In this document: positions 45,015 to 53,749 of the stretch, piece after piece | Layout: every line of letters starts with the position of its first letter | Numbering within the stretch: position 1 is the first letter of the stretch | Assembly (NCBI GenBank): GCA_903825445.1 | Contig: CAIKAS010000219.1 | Span: 1-64,000 of the forward strand | Length of the DNA: 64,000 nt | Reading direction: 5' to 3' | Source: an uncultured Acidobacteriia bacterium | GTDB lineage: Bacteria; Acidobacteriota; Terriglobia; Bryobacterales; Bryobacteraceae | Notes under the pieces: model-generated | The model's database searches: none | The model's input: only the letters and a program-made list of their open reading frames with translations | What the model was told of the DNA's origin: nothing | Position numbers and translations under genes: made by a program

Positions 45015-45695
45015 TTACTTCAACCCCGTATGTGAGCGATCAATCAGATAAAGCAAAGGGAACAGGAAGATCCAGACTATATCGACGAAGTGCCAATACA
45101 GGCCGAACATTTCAATTGGCGTGTACCATTTCGATGTAAATTTGCCCTTGGCCGCTTGCACAATAAGGATCACCAGAATCACGAATCCTATCAGCATGTG
45201 GGTCGCGTGCAACCCGGTCATGCCGAAATACAGCGAGAAGAACAAAGGTGCATGACCCGCGTCGTCACAGCCCTCACACTCAAAGTGTGCGCCGGGAACT
45301 TCATGATGAACCCACTTATCGTGGTACTCGTAGGCCTTGACGCCGAGGAACGCGCCACCCAATAAAAGCGTCAGGATGAGAAAAAGAATTAGCAGCGTTC
45401 TCTTGCCCATTGAAGCAGCGTGCACTGCCAGCGCCATAGTCAGGGAACTACAAATTAGAACCGTAGTATTAGCCGCGCCCAACCAGAGATTGGTCTTATT
45501 ACTGGCCGATGCGAATGCAGCCGGATAGGCCTGCCTGTAAGCGAAATACGCGAGAAACAGGCCACCAAAGAACATGATTTCAGTGACCAGGAATACCCAC
45601 ATACCGATCGTGGCGGCGTCCTTTTGTTGCGCGTCGCTCGCGAAGTGATGACGGAGGGTACTGACTTCCTGATGCGGGACAGTTTGGCTAGCCAA
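45015..45695 (-). CDS. Cytochrome c oxidase subunit III
   Basis: [56 protein letters not shown]. Confidence 0.94.
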   Translation of the reverse strand: MASQTVPHQEVSTLRHHFASDAQQKDAATIGMWVFLVTEIMFFGGLFLAYFAYRQAYPAAFASASNKTNLWLGAANTTVLICSSLTMALAVHAASMGKRTLLILFLILTLLLGGAFLGVKAYEYHDKWVHHEVPGAHFECEGCDDAGHAPLFFSLYFGMTGLHATHMLIGFVILVILIVQAAKGKFTSKWYTPIEMFGLYWHFVDIVWIFLFPLLYLIDRSHTGLK

Positions 45696-47316
45696 CGTGT
45701 ACTACCTCCTGCACGGTCGAATAATCGTATGCTTCGGTGGTGACGACGGGCGTGACCTCGAAGTTTTCGGTGATGGGCGGAGACGCCGTCTGCCACTCGA
45801 GTCCAGTTGCTCCCCAGGGATTGGCCGAAGCAATCGCGCCGTGCTTCAGGGACCACGTCAGGTAAATTGCGGGAAGGATAAGCCCAAGCGCCAACACTGA
45901 CGCACCCGCGGAGGACAGTACGTTGAAGACCTGAAATTCCGGCGGATAGACATGATAACGTCGCGGCATCCCCATATATCCCAGCAGAAACTGCGGAAAG
46001 AAGGTGAGATTGAATCCCACGAACACCAACGCCGCCGAGACTTTCGACCATACCTGCGAGTACATGCGACCGAATATCTTGGGCCACCAGAAGTGAATGC
46101 CCGCCAGATAGCCCAGCAGTGCGCCGCCGACCATCACATAATGGAAGTGAGCGACCACAAAGTAGGTGTCGGTGAGATGGACATCCATGCCGAGCGAGGA
46201 CAGGAACACCCCAGTCAATCCGCCTACCGTAAAAAGACCGATGAAACCGAGAGCGTAAAGCATCGGCGTTTCCAGACGCACACTACCCTTATACATGGTT
46301 GCGGCCCAGTTGAATACTTTAATAGCCGACGGGATCGCGACGATATAGCTGAGCACCGAGAAAACGAGTCCCGCATATATCGACTGGCCGGCGACGAAGA
46401 GGTGATGGCCCCAGACCAGGAAGCCAAATACCGCGATTGCCACACTTGAAAATGCGATGAATGTGTAGCCGAAGGGCTTCTTCGAAGAGAATGTCGATAT
46501 GACTTCCGAGATGACGCCCATCGACGGCAAAATCATGATGTAAACGGCGGGGTGCGAATAGAACCAGAAGAGATGCTGGAATAGCACCGGATCGCCGCCG
46601 TACGCCGGATCGAAGAACCCGATATGGAACCCGCGCTCCAGGACGACCAGGAACAGCGTAACGGCTACAACCGGAGTACCCAGAATCATGATCGCGCTGG
46701 TCGCATAGTGCGCCCAAACGAACAGCGGCAGACGGAACCACGTAAGCCCCGGCGCCCGCATTCGATGGATTGTCACGATGAAATTCAGACCCGTGAGAAT
46801 ACTCGAGAATCCATTAATAAAGATGCCTAGCCCGGCAGCAATCACGTAGCCATTGGAATAGGAAGTACTGAATGGCGTGTAAAAGGTCCAGCCCGTATCG
46901 ACGCCGCCCGTCAACAACACGTACAGAGTAAACATCCCCCCGACGATGTAGATGTACCAGCTCAAAAGGTTGATCTTTGGGAAAGCCAGATCTTTTGCGC
47001 CGATCATCATCGGTATCAGAAAGTTTCCAAGCGTTGCCGGAATGGATGGAATCAGAAAGAAGAACACCATCAGAATCCCATGCATGGTGAACACTTTGTT
47101 GTACTGGTTCGATTCCAGCAAATCGCCGGCTGGCGTAGTCAGTTCGAGCCGAATCAGCGCCGCAAAAATTCCGCCCAGCGCGAAGAACGCAGTCACGGAA
47201 ATCAAATATAGGATTGCAATGCGTTTGTGATCGCCAGTGAGGAGCCAACTCTTCAGCCCCTGCTCATTGTTCAGGTAATTTTTGGTTTCTTTAACTGGTG
47301 GAGGCGCCGTAATCAT
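45688..47316 (-). CDS. Cytochrome c oxidase subunit I
   Basis: [70 protein letters not shown]. Confidence 0.97.
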   Translation of the reverse strand: MITAPPPVKETKNYLNNEQGLKSWLLTGDHKRIAILYLISVTAFFALGGIFAALIRLELTTPAGDLLESNQYNKVFTMHGILMVFFFLIPSIPATLGNFLIPMMIGAKDLAFPKINLLSWYIYIVGGMFTLYVLLTGGVDTGWTFYTPFSTSYSNGYVIAAGLGIFINGFSSILTGLNFIVTIHRMRAPGLTWFRLPLFVWAHYATSAIMILGTPVVAVTLFLVVLERGFHIGFFDPAYGGDPVLFQHLFWFYSHPAVYIMILPSMGVISEVISTFSSKKPFGYTFIAFSSVAIAVFGFLVWGHHLFVAGQSIYAGLVFSVLSYIVAIPSAIKVFNWAATMYKGSVRLETPMLYALGFIGLFTVGGLTGVFLSSLGMDVHLTDTYFVVAHFHYVMVGGALLGYLAGIHFWWPKIFGRMYSQVWSKVSAALVFVGFNLTFFPQFLLGYMGMPRRYHVYPPEFQVFNVLSSAGASVLALGLILPAIYLTWSLKHGAIASANPWGATGLEWQTASPPITENFEVTPVVTTEAYDYSTVQEVVHVG

Positions 47317-48404
47317 TGTTTGTTCCCCGTTGCCGCCGGCGCTTTAGTGGCTGCCGTCGGCGTTTTGGCCTCGGACATCGGCACTGCCATAGTCCCCGTC
47401 TTCTGAATATCCGAGGGTTCGTTCGACAGATGCCGCTCCGGAATTACACCATTCGGATCGCCGAGCGACTTGATATATTCAATCAGTTTCAGCATGCCCT
47501 CATCACTGATCAAACCTTTAAATGTAGGCATGATGCGGTCGTACCCCGCTACGATCTTCGCCTGCGGATAGAGAACCGATTCGCGAGTATACGATTCATC
47601 GAAACGAACACTGGTACCGTCGGACAGGTCAACCTTGGTCCCGAATGCTCCGTACAGATTGGGTGCGCGTCCGTGCCCGCCCTTAACGTGGCAGTTGGCG
47701 CAACCAAGCTGATTAAACAGACTCTCGCCCTGTTCAGCCATGGAACCTTCGCCGCTTCCCTGTGCCAGCCACTTATCGTAGTCCTCGGCACTGAGAACAT
47801 GTACCCACCCAATCATGCCGGAATGCTTCGTGCCGCAATATTCGGCGCAGAAGATGTGATAATCGCCAACCTTGGTGGGCTGGAACCACTCCGTGGTATA
47901 TCTTCCGGGCAACACATCGGCCTTGGTACGGAATGCAGGCACGAAGAAATCGTGGATAACATCTTCGGAAGTCATGGTCAGACGAACGTTGCGACCAACG
48001 GGGACATGGAGTTCGTTGATCTCGCGGGCGCCTTCCATGTGCTGAATCTTCCACATCCAGCGCTTGCCTGTTACATAGATATTCAGAGCATCAGCAGGCG
48101 GGCGCGATTCGTGGAACATGATGCTGGCCCCCCAGGCAAACATCACCAGAGACAATCCCAGCGGAATAACACTCCACGTGATTTCCAGAATCATGCCACC
48201 GATGCTGTGATCATTGATCGGAGGCGGTACGCCCTGGCCCGGCTTTTTACGATACTTGACCGCGAAATACACGATCAGGAAAGCGACCAGCAGCGAGAAA
48301 AACGCGCTGACCACGACCATGTAGGTGTAGAGACCGTCAACGGTCGGAGCGAAGTTAGACGCCTGCTCCGGAAATAGCTGGAAACTCTTCGGTTCCATTG
48401 TCAT
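47313..48404 (-). CDS. Cytochrome c oxidase subunit II with fused cytochrome c domain (caa3 type)
   Basis: [60 protein letters not shown] (CuA) and CANCH; start at MTMEPKS 48404. Confidence 0.95.
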   Translation of the reverse strand: MTMEPKSFQLFPEQASNFAPTVDGLYTYMVVVSAFFSLLVAFLIVYFAVKYRKKPGQGVPPPINDHSIGGMILEITWSVIPLGLSLVMFAWGASIMFHESRPPADALNIYVTGKRWMWKIQHMEGAREINELHVPVGRNVRLTMTSEDVIHDFFVPAFRTKADVLPGRYTTEWFQPTKVGDYHIFCAEYCGTKHSGMIGWVHVLSAEDYDKWLAQGSGEGSMAEQGESLFNQLGCANCHVKGGHGRAPNLYGAFGTKVDLSDGTSVRFDESYTRESVLYPQAKIVAGYDRIMPTFKGLISDEGMLKLIEYIKSLGDPNGVIPERHLSNEPSDIQKTGTMAVPMSEAKTPTAATKAPAATGNKQ

Positions 48405-49288
48405 CAGGCGGCTCGATTCCCTTTCTGTCGGCTCTCCCGCCGTAACATAATGACCACAAATCCTCCCATTGTCAGCAAGGTTGCTCCGCCAGCTACTCGT
48501 AACAGACCCAGCGCGAACGGCGTATACTTCGCCGACTGCGGATCGAAGTGATAGCAAAACAGCAGAACCTGATCGACCAGTGTGCCGACCTTACCCGCGG
48601 ACGCATCTACCAGCCCAAGGCGCAAGTCCTTAGGTGAGTATTCGATGCCCATAAAATATTTTGACAATCGGCCATCCGGCGTGGCCACGTAGATAGCGCT
48701 CGCATGCGCGTACATCGCCGTATGCACATCCCATTGATAGTAAAAGCCAACAGCCTGCGTCACGGCCTTGATCGACGCGAGACTACCAGTCAGGAAGTGC
48801 CAGGCACCGGCTGTCTCCGGACGACCGTACGCCTTCAGATAAACAGCTTTCTTATCGGCGGCCTGCTTTGGCGTCTCCCTGGCGTCGAAGCTGATCACCA
48901 CGACGTCATAATCTTTTCCCGCCTCAAACGGCAGCACGCGAGCGGCGCGCACAAGGCCATTCAAAACCTGGGTGCAGAGCATCGGGCACTCGTAATAGAC
49001 GAGCGACAAAATCACCGGACGTCGACCGTCGAAATACTTGCCAAGCTGTACATCGTTGCCGTTTTCATCCTTGAAGACTGTCTCAAGCGGCAGCCGTGAA
49101 TTTAGTTTCTGCTCGATGTTGACGTTGGATAGCGGCGTGGGTCTGTCAGCCCCGCGCATATTCAGGAGATCCTGAGCCGGTACGTCGTGCGGTTTGGAAA
49201 ATGAAGGCGGAGAGGTATCCCACGTGTCGCCAAACGTGATGCTGGCGGCGGCGAGAAGCAAAACCGAAATGGAGCAGAGCTTCGTCAT
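48404..49288 (-). CDS. SCO1/SenC family copper chaperone
   Basis: RRPVILSLVYYECPMLCTQVLNGL (CxxxC); C-terminal TM. Confidence 0.9.
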   Translation of the reverse strand: MTKLCSISVLLLAAASITFGDTWDTSPPSFSKPHDVPAQDLLNMRGADRPTPLSNVNIEQKLNSRLPLETVFKDENGNDVQLGKYFDGRRPVILSLVYYECPMLCTQVLNGLVRAARVLPFEAGKDYDVVVISFDARETPKQAADKKAVYLKAYGRPETAGAWHFLTGSLASIKAVTQAVGFYYQWDVHTAMYAHASAIYVATPDGRLSKYFMGIEYSPKDLRLGLVDASAGKVGTLVDQVLLFCYHFDPQSAKYTPFALGLLRVAGGATLLTMGGFVVIMLRRESRQKGNRAA

Positions 49289-49297
49289 TGAGCTGTA

Positions 49298-49819
49298 CTA
49301 TTGCGCAATCTTTTCAAGCGTACGTCCACCGCTGGCGTCGGATGGGATGGTCCTGTACCCATCGTGATCAGCGCCAGCCTGGCTAACTTTGACCGGCAAT
49401 CCTTTTTGCGCGACCATATCGATCGCCTGATCGATCGGAATATGCACTGTGCCCTTGGCCGAATCCACCCAGCCATAACTGTTCAGCAACATATCTTCGT
49501 TGGCGCGCATCTTGTTCAATTCCAAAACGGGCTCAGCCTGAAGACGCGGTTCGGGAGGCAGTAGCTGCTTCTGCGTCATCATCGACGGCTGATTGGCAGG
49601 CTCCAGGTTGTTTTCGCGAACTTTAAAGTACTCAAACAAGCCCCACATAGCGAAGACTGACACCAGGAACGCAACCAGCAATCCGATACCGAAGCCCGTG
49701 ATCTGGACGATGTCAACGTCCTTTCGCTCCCAGGATACCTGCGGATTCTCTTCCGGGCCGTGTCCGTGCTCGTGGGCGCCCGTATCGTGGCCGTGTGGGT
49801 TATTAGTGGGATTTGCCAT
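49298..49819 (-). CDS. Uncharacterised His-rich, single-TM protein in the act/cox operon
   Basis: N-terminal NNPHGHDTGAHEHGHGPEENP, one TM, C-terminal KGTVHIPIDQAIDMVAQKGLPV. Confidence 0.65.
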   Translation of the reverse strand: MANPTNNPHGHDTGAHEHGHGPEENPQVSWERKDVDIVQITGFGIGLLVAFLVSVFAMWGLFEYFKVRENNLEPANQPSMMTQKQLLPPEPRLQAEPVLELNKMRANEDMLLNSYGWVDSAKGTVHIPIDQAIDMVAQKGLPVKVSQAGADHDGYRTIPSDASGGRTLEKIAQ

Positions 49820-51017
49820 GATTCAAAGCCTTATGAAAATCCGGTGCGCCCGTTGCCAGGAGCGACCCCGATTGCAGGTTATGGAAGTAAAGAGCCAGCC
49901 ACAGACCGCCAAAACCCAGCGGCGCAGTAATGTCCAGAATCGACATCGAGAAATGAACGTCCGTGACCTTCTGGAAGTTCGGCTCCACCATCATGAACAC
50001 GTCGACAACCCGCACGATCAAAATGTAGATCGCAACCATCGCTATCGTTCTCGCGTTCTTCTTGATGGATTGAGAGAGCAACAGCAGGAACGGCAACGCG
50101 AAGTGTCCGAGCAGCAGAATCAACGAAACCCAGCCGTAACCGCCATTCCAGCGCTTGATGTACCAAACGATTTCTTCCGGCAGATTTCCCGACCACGTGA
50201 TGAGTAATTGCGAAAACTGCAGGTACGCCCAAAGCATGGTTAGCGCGAACATCAGCTTGCCCAGATCATGCAGGTGCTTCGGCTTGAGAGCATCGTCGAA
50301 CGGTGCATCTTTTGACAGCAATGCCAGAGTGGCCACAATCAGACACATCGCGGTAAGACATCCGCTGATGATCGTGAGAAAGCCATAAACGGTCGAGTAC
50401 CAATGCGGTTCAAGCGTCATCAGGTAGTCGACAGAACAGAAAGTCATCAACAGGAAAAAGATCAGTACGCCGGGAGCGCTGAGTGCTTCCAGTTTGGCCG
50501 AGACCGCCGAAGACTTCGTCGCTTCTTCCTCTTTAGACCACTTGGTCAGCAAGTAGGTCATGAGGATCAAAAAGGCGGCGTAGATGGCGGTCCTGCCCGT
50601 CAGGAACGGAACATTCAGGTAGAGATCCTTCGCCTTGATTACTTTGTCAGCCAGGCCTTCCTTCGTGGTCCACCAGTAAATATGCTCACGTCCCAGCAGG
50701 AGGGGAATGAAAAGGAAGACAAATACGTAAAGCGTCTTAGCCCCTGCTTCCAATGGACGGCGAATGATAAATCCCCACGCGCCGCCGGTGAGATACTGCG
50801 TCATCAGGATCACTAGGCAGCCAGCGCCCGCCCCAAACCAATACCAGAACCCAACCAGGTAAGAACGGAAGAACTGGTCCACACTCCCCGAGGAAAAGCC
50901 GAGCCCAACAGTCAACGCCAGGAACACAAGGCCGACGAAGGCCGCAATGTTCTGAGACTTGCGCAGCGTGCCGATCATCCCCGGCGCGGTTTCGTAACTA
51001 TGTTCCGTCGTCGTCAT
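49803..51017 (-). CDS. actF: Alternative complex III membrane subunit ActF
   Basis: Polytopic (~10 TM) ORF in act order, QYLTGGAWGFIIRRPLEAGAKTLYVFVFLFIPLLLG. Confidence 0.88.
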   Translation of the reverse strand: MTTTEHSYETAPGMIGTLRKSQNIAAFVGLVFLALTVGLGFSSGSVDQFFRSYLVGFWYWFGAGAGCLVILMTQYLTGGAWGFIIRRPLEAGAKTLYVFVFLFIPLLLGREHIYWWTTKEGLADKVIKAKDLYLNVPFLTGRTAIYAAFLILMTYLLTKWSKEEEATKSSAVSAKLEALSAPGVLIFFLLMTFCSVDYLMTLEPHWYSTVYGFLTIISGCLTAMCLIVATLALLSKDAPFDDALKPKHLHDLGKLMFALTMLWAYLQFSQLLITWSGNLPEEIVWYIKRWNGGYGWVSLILLLGHFALPFLLLLSQSIKKNARTIAMVAIYILIVRVVDVFMMVEPNFQKVTDVHFSMSILDITAPLGFGGLWLALYFHNLQSGSLLATGAPDFHKALNHGKSH

Positions 51018-51802
51018 TTTTTCTCTGGACTCTTGGGGGTTGCGGCGGTCTTTGCGGCCGCAGCGTCGTTGCTGCTCTTATAAATTCCGGCGCCTGCTGC
51101 ACCCGGAACCCCGGCCGGAGTAGCCGGCTGAGCCGGGAAATTTGTGAAGTCCGCATCTGCCGGAGCCATTGGCTCATGCGACATCGCGTCCTTCATCTCG
51201 CTGCTCATAGCCTGACCCGCTGGCGGGAGTTTTGCTCGTGCCTCCAGCGGCAGGTCGTTTGCGCTGGCGTTTTGGCTATACTGCAGTGCCCGAATGTAGG
51301 CGACAATCGCCCAACGGTCACGCACCTGAATCTGCTGCGAGTAATTCAACATGGCCCCGTACCCATTGGTAACCACGTCGAAGAAATGTCCGACCGGAGC
51401 ATTGCGCAAGCGGTCGATATGGTACGACGGCGGCTGCTTGAATCCGCGTTGCACAATCATGCCCATGCCGTTACCCAGGCGTCCGTGGCAGGGCGCGCAA
51501 TAAATGTCATAGCGCTGATGTCCGCGCTGGATAACAGCCTTGTCCACGGCAATCGGGAATGTGTCGATATCTTTGCCCGTTGCGTCCTTGCCGTTGTAAT
51601 AGGCGGTATCTTCGTTCAATTCGCCGCGCGCAATCGTGCCGTCGAGTTCCGGGCGCCCATCCCGGCCATCGGCGAAAAATTCGCTGGGCCGTTGGGGCTT
51701 GTATTTCGGCTGGTCCTGCATGTCAAGTCGCGAACATCCAACAGAAGCCAGCGTCGCGCCAGCGAGCAGAGTCATCGACAGAAAACGCACATTCAGTCCC
51801 AT
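51014..51802 (-). CDS. actE: Alternative complex III cytochrome c subunit ActE
   Basis: Lipoprotein-like N-terminus, CAPCH, YNGKDATGKDIDTFPIAVDKAVIQRGHQRYDIYCAPCHGRLGNGMGMIVQRGFKQPPS. Confidence 0.88.
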   Translation of the reverse strand: MGLNVRFLSMTLLAGATLASVGCSRLDMQDQPKYKPQRPSEFFADGRDGRPELDGTIARGELNEDTAYYNGKDATGKDIDTFPIAVDKAVIQRGHQRYDIYCAPCHGRLGNGMGMIVQRGFKQPPSYHIDRLRNAPVGHFFDVVTNGYGAMLNYSQQIQVRDRWAIVAYIRALQYSQNASANDLPLEARAKLPPAGQAMSSEMKDAMSHEPMAPADADFTNFPAQPATPAGVPGAAGAGIYKSSNDAAAAKTAATPKSPEKK

Positions 51803-52356
51803 TACGGAGCAACCTCCGCAATTTCCGCCGGATTCAGACTTTCGAGAAAGCTTTCAGTAGCCTGGCGATCAAATTTCGGATCAGCCGATTCAATACAGAT
51901 GAAAAACTTGCTCCGCGATGCCCCAGCGAAACGCTCAACATTAAAAACCGGATGGTAAGGACTGGGCAATCCGTTCATCGTCAGCATGCTGATGGCTGCT
52001 GTCAGGCCAGCCAACAGGATCGTGCACTCAAACGTCACCGGAATAAACATCGGAACGCTGATCAGCGGGCGGCCGCCAATATTCAGCGGGAAGGCCACAG
52101 CAGCGCACCACGAAGCGAGGCTGAAACCGCCAACGCAACCGCATAGGCCAGCGATGAACGTGCATGTGGATACGCGATTGTCATGCAGATCCATCGCATC
52201 GTCCAGTTCGTGGATTGGATAGGGAGTATACGCGTCGAACTTCCGGAATCCCGCGGCCTGGACACGGCGCGCGGCGGCCACAAGTTCGCCAGGCGTGGCA
52301 AATTCCGCCATAAGGCCGTAAAGCGATGGAGCGGTTGCCGTCTTGTGAGAACTCAT
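51802..52356 (-). CDS. actD: Alternative complex III subunit ActD (DUF3341-like)
   Basis: YGLMAEFATPGELVAAARRVQAAGFRKFDAYTPYPIHELDDAM and two TM. Confidence 0.93.
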   Translation of the reverse strand: MSSHKTATAPSLYGLMAEFATPGELVAAARRVQAAGFRKFDAYTPYPIHELDDAMDLHDNRVSTCTFIAGLCGCVGGFSLASWCAAVAFPLNIGGRPLISVPMFIPVTFECTILLAGLTAAISMLTMNGLPSPYHPVFNVERFAGASRSKFFICIESADPKFDRQATESFLESLNPAEIAEVAP

Positions 52357-53747
52357 CGGGCTATAACCCCCTTAGGTTCGTGAACTTCCGCAGCAGGCAG
52401 AATCATACGCAATTCGAAGATGGTGATCATCGGCAGTACACGCACAAACAGGAAGATCAGTGTCATGAACAAGCCGAGCGTTCCCACATAAACCGCCCAG
52501 TCCCAGATCGTCGGCGCGTAATAACCCCAGCTTGAGGGCAGGAAGTCGCGATGCAGACTGGTGACCACGATTACGAATCGCTCCAGCCACATGCCGATAT
52601 TGACGATGATCGAAATGATCCAAAGAATACCCGGGCTCGTGCGTATCTTTTTCGACCACAGGAACTGCGGCGTAATGATATTGCAGAGGATCAGGCACCA
52701 GTAAAACATCCAGTAAGGACCCGTCATGCGGTTCCAGATCATGAACTTTTCGTACTTGTCGGCGCTGAAGTAACCGAAGAACGCTTCCATGATGTAACCG
52801 TAGGCAACGACCAGGCCAGTCGCGAGAGTCACCTTCGCCATGTTATTGAGGTGACGCAGGGTGATGATATCGTCCAGACCGTAGAACTTACGAACCGGGA
52901 TCATCAGCGTCAGCACCATCGCGAAACCCGAGTAAATAGCACCCGCGACGAAGTAAGGCGGGAAAATCGTTGTGTGCCAGCCAGGAATAATGGAGACCGC
53001 GAAGTCAAAGCTGACGACCGTGTGAACTGAAACGACCAGCGGCGTCGCCAGACCTGCAAGCAGCAGCGATGCCTTTTCGTAGCGCTGCCAGTGGCGGGCC
53101 GAACCGCGCCATCCCATGGAGAGCATGCCGTAGATCACCTGCTGGTAACGCTTCGTTGAGGTATCGCGCAGCGTAGCCAGATCCGGGAGCAGACCAACGA
53201 ACCAGAAAACGGCGGAAATTGTAAGGTATGTCGAGACCGCGAAAACGTCCCACAGAAGCGGGCTCCGGAATTGCGGCCAGAGGCCCATTGTATTCGGATA
53301 CGGCAACATCCAGAACGCCAGCCACGGGCGACCCGTATGCAGCACCGGGAACATACCCGCGCACATGACGGCGAACAATGTCATGGCTTCAGCAAAACGA
53401 TTAATGGCATTTCGCCAGGACTGATTCAGCAACAACAGAACTGCGGAGATCAGCGTTCCCGCGTGGCCGATACCAATCCACCAAACGAAGTTGATAATCG
53501 CGAAGCCCCAGCCATTCGGGATATTAATACCCCAGACGCCAACGCCCTTCATGAATAGCCATACAGCACCCGCCGCCACGCCCTGCAAGAGACCGAGCGC
53601 AATAAACAGGCCAAACGTCCAGCCAAGCGTAATCTTCCGCTTGAGGACAATGTTTCCAACTTTGTCGGAAACCGAAGCGAGGCTGTGACCCTGGTCAATT
53701 ACCGGGCCGACGTAGATTGTATCCGGAAGCTCAACCGGCTGCGCCAT
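52353..53747 (-). CDS. actC: Alternative complex III NrfD-like subunit ActC
   Basis: Polytopic NrfD-like; WGINIPNGWGFAIINFVWWIGIGHAGTLISAVL. Confidence 0.95.
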   Translation of the reverse strand: MAQPVELPDTIYVGPVIDQGHSLASVSDKVGNIVLKRKITLGWTFGLFIALGLLQGVAAGAVWLFMKGVGVWGINIPNGWGFAIINFVWWIGIGHAGTLISAVLLLLNQSWRNAINRFAEAMTLFAVMCAGMFPVLHTGRPWLAFWMLPYPNTMGLWPQFRSPLLWDVFAVSTYLTISAVFWFVGLLPDLATLRDTSTKRYQQVIYGMLSMGWRGSARHWQRYEKASLLLAGLATPLVVSVHTVVSFDFAVSIIPGWHTTIFPPYFVAGAIYSGFAMVLTLMIPVRKFYGLDDIITLRHLNNMAKVTLATGLVVAYGYIMEAFFGYFSADKYEKFMIWNRMTGPYWMFYWCLILCNIITPQFLWSKKIRTSPGILWIISIIVNIGMWLERFVIVVTSLHRDFLPSSWGYYAPTIWDWAVYVGTLGLFMTLIFLFVRVLPMITIFELRMILPAAEVHEPKGVIAR

Positions 53748-53749
53748 GC

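Noticed and set aside
47316-48377. 353-aa plus-strand ORF
   Set aside because: Antisense to the clear coxB coding sequence
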